Below are positions 32,390 through 42,980 of a stretch of DNA of 64,000 nt, piece by piece. The stretch comes from Hanleya hanleyi. Its lineage: Eukaryota > Mollusca > Polyplacophora > Lepidopleurida > Hanleyidae. Under the pieces are notes generated by a model. It searched no databases. It saw only the letters and a program-made list of their open reading frames with translations, and was not told where the DNA came from. The translations under genes and the position numbers were made by a program. The stretch's first letter is position 1. The number at the start of each line of letters is the position of its first letter. The stretch lies in the NCBI GenBank assembly GCA_036873755.1, contig JAVTVY010017474.1, forward strand, positions 1-64,000. The letters are read 5' to 3'.

Positions 32390-32422
32390 GCGGGCGGGAG
32401 GGCGGGGGGGGGGGGGGGGGCG
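32390..32422. repeat. G-rich run (G-quadruplex-prone)
   Basis: An uninterrupted run of about 18 G follows GGGCGGGAGGGCG. Confidence 0.6.
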
Positions 32423-32719
32423 TCGCCCCCAAATCAACCTTCCATGCAATTAACAACGGTAACTGTGGGTCAGTGCTACTAAATTACACGATATGAACAT
32501 CCTTATTTCTTGACTTCTTGCAAGAAACTATAGCTCATATTTATATAGATTTCATTCGTGTCTACTTGGATGTTAGTGCTAATATTGTCGTGTAAACAGG
32601 ATATTTCGATTATGGACGGGAATATTATCCATGGACGACTATTGTTTGCTAAATGTCCGATACGACTCTCGTATTTCACTTCAACCATCAACATATCTCT
32701 CCAAAAAGTGGTTTCGACT

Positions 32720-32956
32720 TTCTTCTAAAAATTTTCCACCTTCATCATGATGACTTCCATATCCGGCACCAGGATTTACAATTTCCTCGCGATGATTTTC
32801 ATCTTCCTCATGGAAATTTCCACTTTCCTCGTCAGATTTTCATGTTTGTCCATGGCACAGAACACTGCGACAAGACTGCAGATTTCCACTTTCCTCCTGA
32901 ATTTTTTCTCCTTCCTCATACAAATTTCCATTTTCCTTGTGAGGACTTTCACCTTC
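32720..32956. repeat. 42-bp-type minisatellite, left of copy D
   Basis: Units such as ATTTCCACTTTCCTCGT plus ATTTTCACCTTCCTCATG repeat loosely. The same repeat in the same orientation resumes directly after copy D. Confidence 0.75.
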
Positions 32957-32962
32957 CTCGTG
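32957..32962. other. Left target-site duplication of copy D (CTCGTG)
   Basis: CTCGTG before the element; CTCGTC (38831-38836) after it, five of six bases equal. Confidence 0.65.
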
Positions 32963-34166
32963 AGTAGTGGTAAAACCACATCTTCATATCCATTCAGAGG
33001 CAGATAACTCTTTTGATCAATTCATGGTTATTTCCCCTGATTCGAACATTCTTGCCCTTGAATAGGTACGAAGATGCCCTTTAGTTACTTCAATGTTAAT
33101 TAATATCTCACCGGTCATTTTCGGTGACGTCACGTCCGGGTCAAAGGTCTCTCAGTTACTTTAATTTTAATTGACATCTCCGGGAATGCATGATTGGGGT
33201 AGGGTTGGTCATTTTTTCTCGTGGATTTTACTGTTGTGTAAGTATTTGTTTTTTTCTCTCTCACGCTGTAGAATACGACGGAAGGGGTCTCGTGGCCCCT
33301 GGGTGACTTTCGCTAAGTTCTGACTGCGCATGCTGAGTGCATAGGCAGATGTGAAGTGGACGTTTTGGGGTGGAGGTGGACTATCCATGTCGAAATGGGT
33401 CGTGTGGGCTGTCATATTGAAGCACTCGTGGGGGTTCTTCCGACTGGATGGATGCGGTGTGGAAATACCGTCCATTTGCGCATGCGCAGTGGAAAAAGAG
33501 CATTGGAATGAACGTTTTGAAGTAGAGATGGGCCAATATTGGTCCGAATAGGTCGTGCGAGGTGTCATAGTGATGCTCTCGTGGGGAAGGATCCGACTGG
33601 ATGGATGTATAGTGGAAGTGCCGTTCTTCTGTGCATGCGCAGTGGAAAAAAGTGCATTGTAGTGGACTTTTTGGGGTCGAGATGAACCAATGGGTCTGAA
33701 TGGGTCGTGGGTGGTATCCTATTGATGCACTCTATGTGGACAGTCCGACTGGACGAGTGTGTAGTGGAAGTGCCGTCCAACTGTGCATGTGCAGTGGGAA
33801 AACGAGGTTTTAGTGTCGAGATGGACCAATATTGGTCCAAATAGGGTCGGGGGAGGTGTCATACTCGTAGAGTAGTGTCAGACTGGGAGTGATTGCGACT
33901 GCGCACTCGGCAGTAGTAGCGCAAGGGGAGTTTCGACGATGCCAAGGAGTGCATTTGGGGGAAGATGGAGGCCTTGTTCGATCCGGCTACCTGGTAGTGT
34001 GTTTGTGTGTGTAGGTGTGAGGAGGAGGAGGACGAGGATGATGAATGGGGTCGAGAGAGTGAGACGGTGAGTGAGTAAATGAGTAAGTGAGTGAGTGAGT
34101 CAGTGACTGAGTGGTCATATAAGGTCGTTTGTAAATCATTAGCCTCAGGCTGTATCCACCCCTTAC
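32963..34166. repeat. Left TIR of copy D
   Basis: From outside in: terminus, GATAACTCTTTTGA, GGTACGAAGATGCCCTTTAG, GGTGACGTCACGTCCGGGTC, GGGAATGCATGATTGGGG, and CTGTAGAATACGACGGAAGG, the seed of the 169-bp satellite. Then come 130-bp units with TGCGCATGCGCAG (33477-33489 best), and GAGTGAGTG runs. The order repeats inverted at the right end. Confidence 0.85.
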
Positions 34167-34928
34167 TTCTTAACTCCAAAAAGTTTAGGCAGATGAGAAC
34201 AACAACAACAACAAAAAGCCTATTGTGTATTACACATTTTGTTATCCCCTCCATCACATCACACCTACGCTGGGGGAGTCGATTGTGTTTACATAATAGT
34301 ATAGTGTGTATCAGACGTATCGTCGACTGCTCTTGTCCAATCAAAAGGCGCCATTTCAGAAAGTTCAATCTTCGGTCATGGTCGTTCTTGCTCGTTAGAT
34401 GTATTCTCGGCTGATTTTGTCCAATCAGAAGCCGTCACGTCAGTGGCGCTTGCAACCACCTCGCTGGGGGTCTAATAACACCCCAGCCACCAGTCAGATT
34501 TTTGGACCGGATTCGGGGCCTTCGCGCACATCGCCGGCAGTGACATCATATATAGTAAAATAGATGTTTAACGAAAATTTTGATTACTTTTCAAGTCTGC
34601 ATAATACCTCCGTTGACCTGGCGTTAAAAAGAATTATCTGGAGATAATTTTCCCTGTTTATCTGGACAGAGCATATGAAAAGTAGTTCGCTCATGTGCAA
34701 CACTAAAGGAGTTGTTTGGTTGGATTCAAACTGAACCGTGCGTTGGTTGGTTTCCCCTATACGTCATAGCAACGTAGTAAAGGTCAACTTCCGCTATTGG
34801 AGGCAGGGATGTTATTGGAGCCTGCGAAATGGAGCATGCGCTGTGGGGAGGTTGTGGCGCTTGTTCTTCATGATGGACCTGTGCTTGGGGTCGTCTTTCA
34901 TGTCAAGAGGTAGCAGACTTTCCTGTTC
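34167..34928. other. Non-coding left interior of copy D
   Basis: Holds an (AAC)n run, GGGGGAGTCGATTGTGTTTA (shared with copies A and C), TGTCCAATCAGAAGCCGTCA and CCAATCAAAAGGCGCCAT (CCAAT boxes). No gene is seen. Confidence 0.5.
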
Positions 34929-35308
34929 CTAGATCCCCATGGCTGTTTCCCTGACGCATTTGGATGTAAGTCTGTTGCAAATTATCCTGTTCGGAGTTCT
35001 TGATCGCCTCAGCATGAGTATTAATATAGGTTCATGCACTATACGATCCCAAAAGGCAGGTTCCTCCCCATTCAGGCTTCCCTGGGACGTAGCCTGACTA
35101 TCTGGGGGCAAGCTCTCCGTATCAGTAGATACACTTTTAGCAGTATCGGTTTCGGTATCAGTCGGAGACTCTCAGAATCGGCCGGTATACTCTCAGCTTC
35201 TGTCTCAGTGGGCTCCCCGGTGTCTTCATACCCATGTATATTCTGGTGTCGCATCATATCGTAGTGTCTGGTGAACGTACGTTCGCACCCAAAGCAAGTA
35301 TAAGCCAT
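34929..35308 (-). pseudogene. Polinton C2H2 finger protein with acidic tail (copy D), one frameshift
   Basis: ATG 35308 opens one C2H2 finger, YTCFGCERTFTRHYDMMRHQ (C-x2-C...H-x-x-x-H). An acidic Thr/Ser/Glu/Asp-rich linker follows. The frame changes at about 35155 by the equivalent of one missing base. It then continues with DSQATSQGSLNGEEPAFWD to a stop at 34929. The tail is shared with copy C. Likely a DNA-binding regulator of the element; it differs from the three-finger protein of copy A. Confidence 0.6.
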
Positions 35309-35369
35309 GTTGACGGTTGAACGTCGAATGTGCACGTCTTTAGGATACACTTGCTTTTATGAACGTAAC

Positions 35370-35625
35370 GCACGACAACGCCTAGTTTCAACGCCCTGGT
35401 GAAATAGCACAGAACCTCTGATGGGTCTTGGTATCCCATGGAATTGACATGAATTCATCGAAATGCAGTGACGCCCGTCGTTACGCCTTCACGCCAGTCT
35501 CCACCCAAAAACGCCCTATTTTAACTCCTCAACGCCCTCACTGAACGCCTCAATGCCCTATCGTAATACTTCAACGCATTGTCGATCATCAATGGACGAA
35601 TATTACGAGTGTCAACGCCATGCTG
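35370..35625. repeat. CAACGCC-type short repeat cluster upstream of the copy D finger gene
   Basis: About ten CAACGCC/AACGCC/ACGCC words are spread over 250 bp (for example TCAACGCCCT, CTCAACGCCCTCACTGAACG). Copy C has a related ACGGGCTTCAACGGGCG stretch at 24995, and copy B has GGGCGTCAACGCCC hairpins. Possible protein-binding array. Confidence 0.5.
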
Positions 35626-35797
35626 GGGGATAGAGAAGATAATTTCCCGTCTCCAGCTGCGTCTCCATAAAGGTTTGAAATGCCTCATGCTTGGTCATCA
35701 TATTCTGTGCACGGGTAGTTGTCTTGGTATCCTGTTGGGGGTACTATCTGTTTCTTATGCAGCAGAAGACATACCCGGGTGACCCATTGAATGTCAC

Positions 35798-35977
35798 CTA
35801 TGAGCGTGACAAGATGACAAGCATGCGTTGGTGCTGATTGACTTTGATGGTTCCACCTTGAGATGTATCAATAATAGCATCGATTTGAACGTCAGCTTGA
35901 CGTAACGCTTCGGCTAGAATATACTCATTGTCGGGTTCAAAGTTTACATCAGGCAACGTGGACTCTGTAGTGCTCAT
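35798..35977 (-). CDS. 59-aa small Polinton ORF (copy D)
   Basis: ATG 35977 to TAG 35798. The start is acidic (EPDNEYILAEALRQ), followed by QIDAIIDTSQ and KVNQHQRMLVIL. It aligns over its second half with the 58-aa ORF of copy C and sits at the same place. No motif is recognised. The helical, charged N-terminal half suggests an oligomerising or adaptor peptide, but that is a guess. Confidence 0.45.
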   Translation of the reverse strand: MSTTESTLPDVNFEPDNEYILAEALRQADVQIDAIIDTSQGGTIKVNQHQRMLVILSRS

Positions 35978-36033
35978 AGTGAAATAAGGAAGATGATGTC
36001 GTGCGGGCTATGCCTCTTGCATATGGCTCCAAT

Positions 36034-36590
36034 TTATAACTGAATTTTGGACGCTTTTGATCTTAACGATGCGTTCAAACAGGTGTTTCTTTGTGCGATT
36101 GCTATGGCCGTCCAAATCATGCCCGGAGTTTGCAACATCGACGCTGTTATTTTGATTTCCATACGAATCGGTTCCTTCTCCAGCAATTTGATATGGGCCA
36201 CGAGGTGGACATACTGCTGGCGTAAAGCCCACCACATTGCGGCTTCCTCTTTTGAATACCCTTTGTGGTGAAACTTGTTTTCTGTGGCCTCCAACCTCTT
36301 GCCCACCTCGGCGTCCATCCATAGCCTTGTGTTCCCGTTGTATTCATTCTCTTGTACGGGTTTGGGTTGGTCCTTCACGGTTGGGTAATGAGAATAATCC
36401 TGAGCTGGTAGTATGAAGGGGACCCTCTGTATGATTGGGAGGGGGGAGGGGGTGGATAGGGACCCACTGGACGGGCGCTGCCAGGTGTGGACTCGGGGGA
36501 TGGCATGAAGGTCGCTGGCTCACAGTCTGACTTTATGGTGACCCCTCGCCGAGTAACAGGTGGGTCGTCAATCGCCGATCTTCATAAGAG
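36034..36590 (-). pseudogene. Unknown Polinton protein with proline-rich N-terminal part (copy D), frameshifted
   Basis: Two consecutive frames form one coding-like unit. The upstream frame (from about 36590) is Pro/Ser-rich (FMPSPESTPGSARPVG, PPPPPSQSYRG). At about 36395-36405 it passes, by the equivalent of one missing base, to a frame with a helical, charged region (KEEAAMWWALRQQYVHLV, KLLEKEP) that ends at 36034. No known family is recognised. A Pro-rich linker before a helical domain would suit a minor structural or scaffolding protein; this is inference only. No clear ATG is fixed. Confidence 0.35.
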
Positions 36591-36850
36591 CTTTTACGAC
36601 GTCGAGCATTACAGGTTCGTTTCTCTGGGTATTCTTTCATTTACCAGGTTACTCCATGTTGAAGCGTTTACTCCATCAGACGTCCACGATGCTCATTTAT
36701 TAACATCAGATGAGTTGTTTGAGCTGCTCTGTCATCACAGCTCCCGAGCTAGCGTATCTCATTCCGCTTAAGCCGGTGCTAGGGGCCATGTGGATACTTC
36801 ATAGTCTCCGCATGAACAGCTGCAATAAACGCGCGGCTGAGATACTAAGG

Positions 36851-37615
36851 CTACGTCCGAGAATCCACCGTATTCTCGGGTCTGAATGTTAAATGTCGAG
36901 AGATACTTTCCTGCAGAGTCATATGGTTGCTTTTTAGATGCCAGACGTCGTCAATTTTTCCCACCTGTTGCATATCGCACCAATTTAAGTCTACGAATAG
37001 GTAGTCGAACGGATGAGTCTTCGCGACATAAAACGCCTGCATGAAATGGTCGATGTTCTGAGGATAAATTCGACTACCAAACACACGGATTTTCGCTCTG
37101 TCGATGGGATTCGAGAACAACACGAGGTATTGGCAGTTCAACGCAATATCTCTCGGCGCCTTCCCTTGGAGGAGTCAAACAGATGACGGACAGATTCCGA
37201 TGATGGAATCCTTTGGTAAACAAGTCGGCGATGTGTGAATTGTCCTTGACCGCACCCATCAGATCATCTAGAACTACTACGTCGGTTTGCTCAGGGTCGA
37301 CTAAATACGCTTGATCGATATCGTGAGGAATGTCTGGGACGAAGCTCACATTTTGTAACCTTGTAGTTTCATAGGCAGGATGCAAATGGGTGTGGCACCA
37401 GACTACATGGGTATAACTGAGGGGGCCCTTCCTCTAAGAATTTGATTGGCCCATCTCGTCGGGCCACTGACCGTCATGGTACAGGGATGCTCTACTCCAC
37501 TTGATGGACCCATAGCGGAACTCGGTGGCGTCTCTTGGTTGTGTTCGCATTGAATATGCCTGAGCATATTGTTGCGACGAGACAAGGTTGTCTAACAGAA
37601 CTCGAACTGGAACAT
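36851..37615 (-). pseudogene. Polinton packaging ATPase with N-terminal C2H2 finger, degraded (copy D)
   Basis: From ATG 37615 there is a broken C2H2 finger (stop after the first Cys area, then TLSRRNNMLRHIQCEH). Next come HPCTMTVSGPT and a damaged P-loop: the G-x-G-K-T part is missing. A change of frame at about 37405-37412 leads to NVSFVPDIPHDID, VVVLDDLMGA (Walker B) and KGFHHRNLSVICLT. After a small deletion, DIALNCQYLVLFSNP and YPQNIDHFMQAFYVA continue to the stop at 36851. The order matches the copy A ATPase, but it is from a distinct lineage. It cannot be a working ATPase. Confidence 0.75.
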
Positions 37616-37627
37616 GTACTCAGCATG

Positions 37628-38830
37628 GTACCCGGTCAGAGGGTGGTTACAGACTGACTAATGGCTTTACAAACGAACTTATATGACTACGCACTCAATC
37701 AACCTCATCCTCCTCTTCTTCCTCTTCCTGCTATTCCTCCTTTGCCTCCTCCACACACCTACACAGACACACTACCATGTAGTCGGATCGAGCAAGGCCC
37801 CCATCTCCCCCCCAACGCGCTCCTTTGCACCGCCGAAACTCCCCTCTCTCTAATACCCCCGTGCAGGCAGGCGCGTATCACTCCCAGTCTGACTCTACTC
37901 CACGAGTGCTTCACTATGACACCTCCCACGACCCCATTTTGACCAATATTGGACTATCTCGAAGCCAAAACGTCCCTTTTTCCACTGCGCATGCGCAGAC
38001 GGACGGCACTGCCACTACACTCCCATCCAGTCCGACTCTACCCCACGAGTGTATCAATAGGATACCACCCACGACATATTCGGACCAATATCGGTCCATC
38101 TCGACCCCAAAACGCCCACTCCAGTGCCCCTTTTCCATTGCACATGCGCAGATGGACGACACTTCCACTATACACCCATCCGGTTGGACGCACCCCCACG
38201 AGAGTATCACTAAGATACCTCACACGACCCATTCGGACCATTATTGCTCCATCTCTACCCCAAAAGTCCATTCCAATGCATTTTTCCAATGCGCATGAAC
38301 AGATGTACGGTATTTCCACTCCACGCCTATACAATCGGACGCTCTCTACGAGTGCTTCAATATGACACCCGACACGACATTTTAACCAAGGATAGTCCAC
38401 CTCGACCCCAAAACGTCCACCCCACATCTGCCTATGCACTCCGCATGCGCCGTCAGAACTTTTCAGCGAAAGTCACCCAATGGCCACGAGACCCTTTCCA
38501 CCGTATTCTTAAGCGTGAAACAGAGAAAACAAGTACCCACACCTCATAGTAAAATCCACAAGAAAAAAAATGACCACCCCTACCCCAATACTCTTACCCC
38601 AAACATGCATTCCCGGAGATGTCAATTAAACTTGAAGTAACTGGGTGACCTTTGATCCGGACGCGATGTCACTGAAAATGACCGGTGAGATATCAACTTA
38701 CGTTGAAGTAACTAAAGGGGATCTTCGTACCTATTCAGGGGCAGAAATGCTTGGATGAGGGGAGATAACCAGGAATTTTCAAAAGAGTTATCTGCCCCTG
38801 ATGCTACGAAGATGCGGTTTTACTACTACT
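37628..38830. repeat. Right TIR of copy D
   Basis: Reverse complement of 32963-34166, with TGCGCATGCGCAG at 37986-37998, ACTTCCACTATACACCCAT units and the terminal ACTACTACT. Confidence 0.85.
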
Positions 38831-38836
38831 CTCGTC
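38831..38836. other. Right target-site duplication of copy D (CTCGTC)
   Basis: One base differs from the left copy CTCGTG. Confidence 0.65.
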
Positions 38837-39310
38837 CAGATTTCCACTTTCCTTGTGAGAATTTTCACCTTCATTTCCACTTTCCTTAGGGATTTTCACC
38901 TTCATCGTGCAGATTTCTACTTTCCTCGTGAGGATTTTCACCTTCCTCGTGCAGATTTCCACTTTCCTCGTGAGGATTTTCACCTTCCTCATGCAAATTT
39001 CAACTTTCCTTGTCATGATTTTCAACTTCCTCATGCAAATTTCAACTTTCCTTGTCATGATTTTCACCTTCCTCATGCAAATTTCAACTTTCCTTGTCAT
39101 GATTTTCACCTTCCGCATGCAAATTTCAACTTTCCTTGTCATGATTTTCACCTTCCTCATGCAGGTTTCCACTTTCCTTGTCATAAGTTTCACCTTCCTC
39201 ATGCAAATTTCAACTTTCCTTGTCATGATTTTCACCTTTCTCGTGCAGGTTTCCACTTTCCTTGTGATGATTTTCAGCTTCGTGCAGATTTCCACTTTCC
39301 CCGTCGTTGT
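38837..39310. repeat. 42-bp minisatellite, right of copy D
   Basis: The unit is ATTTCAACTTTCCTTGTCAT plus GATTTTCACCTTCCTCATGCAA, 42 bp. Because the unit is a multiple of three, several frames stay open (up to 227 codons), but these frames are an artefact of the repeat. Confidence 0.85.
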
Positions 39311-40870
39311 TTGTCACTGAGACAGGGCCCTGGAACAAAACTTTGTGTGTATGTGGTTGTGTGTGTGTGTGGGGGGGCAAATGGGCATGATCTCTCCTCT
39401 CTCCTTAGGAAGGTTTCGCCATTCTCACTTCTTTGGCTCAACATGCAGCATGCGGGCTGTTTTACATTTAGTATAGCGTGCTAAGAAATCGATTCTTCCG
39501 TCACGTTGATTTATGTTGTTTTGGCATGAACGGTCATTCATATACCATAAACACGACGGTGATTCGTGCAAGCTGTGATTGCCTTGATTTTTAACAAAAT
39601 CTATATATCCACGGGGAGCTACACTGAGGTCTGGAAATACTTTAGTATATATATATATTTTCAATTCATGTTCTTCGCGCGGCGGGTGTCCAAGGAAAGG
39701 TAATTCTCAGATACATATACATATTTTCGCAGTTAAAACGGCGACAGACATTTTAAATTATGATTTTTTTCCTAGGTACGGCGTTGTCACTCTAGAAAAC
39801 CTGCCGCCGTAAATTTCTTACACACAAACATTCGGACAGACAGATATTAATCTCTCGACCCATCAACACACCATCAACTCGTGAGTAGTCACTCTGTGGA
39901 TTTTTGTATATATACCGCTATAATATATGTCAATTCATCCGTTCACTTTGTTGAATCTACATTGATACATAGTTATAGGTATTTGGATAATGCTTTACCC
40001 GAGCGTTTATAGACATGAAAGGGTAGGTGGGGCAAATGTTTCTCGGAGAGTCATTTGTGCGCAGCTAACTACGGGTGACTACCATCCAAAATAAAATAAA
40101 ATTTATGGCTGTAGTTTTGTGTTGGAAAATATTGCTTATAAGTTGTGTTTATTACAAGACACACATCAAAGATCAAAGAAGATCCCCTGGCACAGTGACG
40201 TGGCAAAAATAGGCGGACCTTAAGGGGTTAATTAGCCAATACTATTAAGTCTTTCAAATCGACCAGCACGTGCAGAAAACGTATTGTAAACACAATGTTA
40301 TTTCGTTCCTATTCCAATTTGATCTCTGGTCGTTATCGGCTGCCATATTGGAATTGTTTGAGGCGATACGCTATAATCTGGAACTACATGAAATACAGAC
40401 AAATAAGACGTATACTACGGACAATTTGAAAAAAGGTCATAATATATCATTTGAAACAGCAGATACCCTGAGAGTTGAGGGGAGAACTACTATCGGTGGC
40501 TCTGTTCACATATGAAAAATATCGGTAAATGGCGGAGGCTTACACCCGAGACTATATTCACATGACGGAAACGCACGAGCCGTTCCGGATGCTATTAACA
40601 CTGGCGGCAATTTCCCGTCTGTAAACATTGGCTAAGTTGGAAGATTACCGCGTGTAGGGGGAAGACACGAGGGTGTCACTGTTGTATTCGAACTTAACTG
40701 GATTAATAATTGCTGTCATAGAAACAAGAAGTACAGGATTTTGTCACTGGATACGACAGAGGAATCCTGATTATATATTACCGTGTCGATGGCAAATACC
40801 TGATTGCTCTTCAATGTGATCTATTGTTGAAATCGAAGGTTGATGAAGTCCAAAGGATAAGGGTGCGAAA
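39311..40870. other. Upstream region of the spondin-like gene
   Basis: Single-copy-looking DNA with a (GT)n run at 39345-39380 and no clear TATA box. An in-frame TGA lies 24 bp before the ATG at 40871, which supports that ATG. Transcription start not determinable. Confidence 0.4.
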
Positions 40871-41129
40871 ATGTGGAGGCTTGTTTTACCTTTGCAAGTG
40901 TTACTGATAATTCAGTTGTGTTTATTCACAACGTGTTTAGAAGAACGTGATAAAAAGCCTGTCCGTCACCACCATTCGTATCATCGTAGAGTGCCATTTC
41001 ACAGGAGAATATGTGAGCGTTTACCCAGACACACGACGGCTCAGCGTACCCCCGGGGATAATGGATTTAGAATACGGATTCTCGGAGACCCTTCTCCTGA
41101 CGGATATATCCCCGGGGAAGTCTACACAG
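40871..41129 (+). CDS. First coding exon of an F-spondin-like secreted protein (signal peptide and start of Reeler domain)
   Basis: ATG 40871 opens a clear signal peptide (MWRLVLPLQVLLIIQLCLF). A basic His-rich linker follows. Then comes CERLPRHTTAQRTPGDNGF, with RIRILGDP and YIPGEVYT, the opening pattern of the Reeler domain as in invertebrate F-spondins. A strong splice donor (ACACAG|GTCAGT) lies exactly after GEVYT, ending the exon in phase 1. F-spondins are extracellular-matrix adhesion proteins with Reeler, spondin-N and thrombospondin repeats. No second exon is found in the rest of the window, so intron 1 would exceed 22.8 kb. Another Reeler-domain protein is possible. Confidence 0.65.
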
Positions 41130-42650
41130 GTCAGTTTTACTTCCTATTTTGAAACGCCTTGTCATGCATGCATGCAAAAAAATTATCGGCTCGGTTATTT
41201 TAATATCCATCATATATTGAATTTCAGATCAACAGATCAATGCGGAATCCCCTCTACTCCCCCCCCCCCCTCCACCCATGCATCTCAAATCTACATGGAT
41301 TCTACAGGTTGCTATGTCAGCGGCCTTAACATTTTTAATTTTTGAAACCCATAAAGAAATGGATTGAAATTTACATCATTTGACATCTCGGGAACTTAAT
41401 ACCACAATCTAACAACAAGACTATTATATTATCCTCGTATAAAAGTTGTGTAATTTTTGTATTTAATTAACTCCAAGCCTAGATTAATCTGAAATGGAAA
41501 AACTTTGCAAACATCCAGGTTTGTGCGATGTCTCAAACATGGGCCATGCGGTTGTCATCTATTTTCGCTCTGCTCCCTCTTGTAGCGTTGAACGTGTTCA
41601 CAAACGGGCCCTTATGAATGGTTAGCATTCTATAGCAATACCTACGGTTGTATAGGTACAGATAAAAGACCCAGATACTGCGGTATTACTTCCCCAACTG
41701 TCACTAAATGCTAGGTTTGGAATGATTAAATTCAAGAAAGTGGGATTTAATGGGGTTTAAACAACCCGACACATGATCGTACATAAGAGAGGTTAATTTC
41801 TGCCATCAAGCATTCATTAAACGATCTTCAATGGACGTTTTATTGCTAGCCCTTTGGTAAAGTTACATTGCTCATGCCAATATATAGCCCATAAAATTCA
41901 ATAATAAGAAGCCAGTCACCTTTTTTAGTGTTTCTTAATAGTGGACTTCTCTCATTTAGCTCTTCCAACTATGATACTAAATTATTACAGTAAAGTAAAT
42001 TCTGCCATGGTACAATCTAACTACTATTACCAATAGTGAAAACTGCATCAATTGGAGAAATTATCCGTTGAGATTATATTGAAAGAAAAAAATAAATCTC
42101 TGAAACATCCAATCTGTCAGTCAGTGGAGCCAGTGTATGTCTGCAAAGGTATTTCTTCCCACACATTCCCCGCCTCAATTTAGTCAATTTAAGATTTCAA
42201 GATTTTTGAGATAATGGAACAAGAGGGTTGAATACATTTGATAAAGTGCTTGAATACGAAATGGTTGGTAATATCTTGCCTAAAAGCTGTAAAATATATG
42301 ATGTTCCCTTTCTTTCTAGATTCTTTAGTGATGTGCTGGAATTCAAGTCGCAATTGAAGAGCATATATAGGCTATAGCCTAGAGGGGAGTTTTAGGCCAA
42401 TACTACTCCCACTATATTGGGGTGAAACTATACATGTCTATCAGCATAGCCAAACATTTTTTTGCTTTTGTTGTATAAACAGTGAGAGGTTCAGGTGTTG
42501 AACATTCACTGGATATACATTATTATTATTACATAATAGGGAAAATTGTACTAAACTTGAGAAAAATACATGGAAATATGAATTGTTAGCAATCAAATAT
42601 GCTAAGTGAAGATCTGTCCTTAGTTTCATGGAATTTGAATAGTATGGCTG
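41130..42650. other. Intron-like DNA, no further exon seen
   Basis: Begins with the GTCAGT donor. AT-rich, with no open frame resembling the rest of a Reeler domain. Confidence 0.45.
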
Positions 42651-42980
42651 TTGTATGAAATTATTCATAATTTAGAGATAATATGTTGCATTAATTTTAA
42701 TACTTTGTTAAACATCAAATCAACTGATTTCAACATTGTTGCAGTAATATTAATACTTTTTTACACATCAAATCAATTGGTTTCAACATTGTTGCAGTAA
42801 TATCAATACTTTGTTAAACATTGTATCAATGGGATTTCACATTGTTGCAGTAATATTAATAATTTGTTACCATCAGATCAATTGATTTTAACATTGTTGC
42901 AGTATATTAATACTTTGCTACCCATCAGATCACTTGATTTCCAAATTGTTGTAGTAATATTAATACTTAGTTACACATTG
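42650..42980. repeat. 53-bp tandem repeat, about five copies
   Basis: GTTGCAGTAATATTAATACT recurs at about 53-bp steps (42738, 42791, 42844, 42895), alternating with CATCAAATCAATTGATTTC. Confidence 0.75.

Larger units (their letters stand above)
32963..38830. mobile_element. Copy D: decayed short Polinton, 5868 bp, with 1.2-kb TIRs
   Basis: It starts AGTAGTGGTAAAACC and ends GGTTTTACTACTACT. TIRs run 32963-about 34166 and about 37628-38830. The 3.5-kb interior keeps, on the minus strand, a finger-ATPase relic, a proline-rich gene relic, a 59-aa ORF and a C2H2 finger gene. Integrase and capsid genes are absent, so it moved or was shortened as a defective copy. It sits within the 42-bp minisatellite. 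Confidence 0.85.

Noticed and set aside
38801..39484. 227-codon plus-strand frame and 163-codon minus-strand frame
   Set aside because: They run through the 42-bp minisatellite, whose unit length is a multiple of three, so several frames stay open together.
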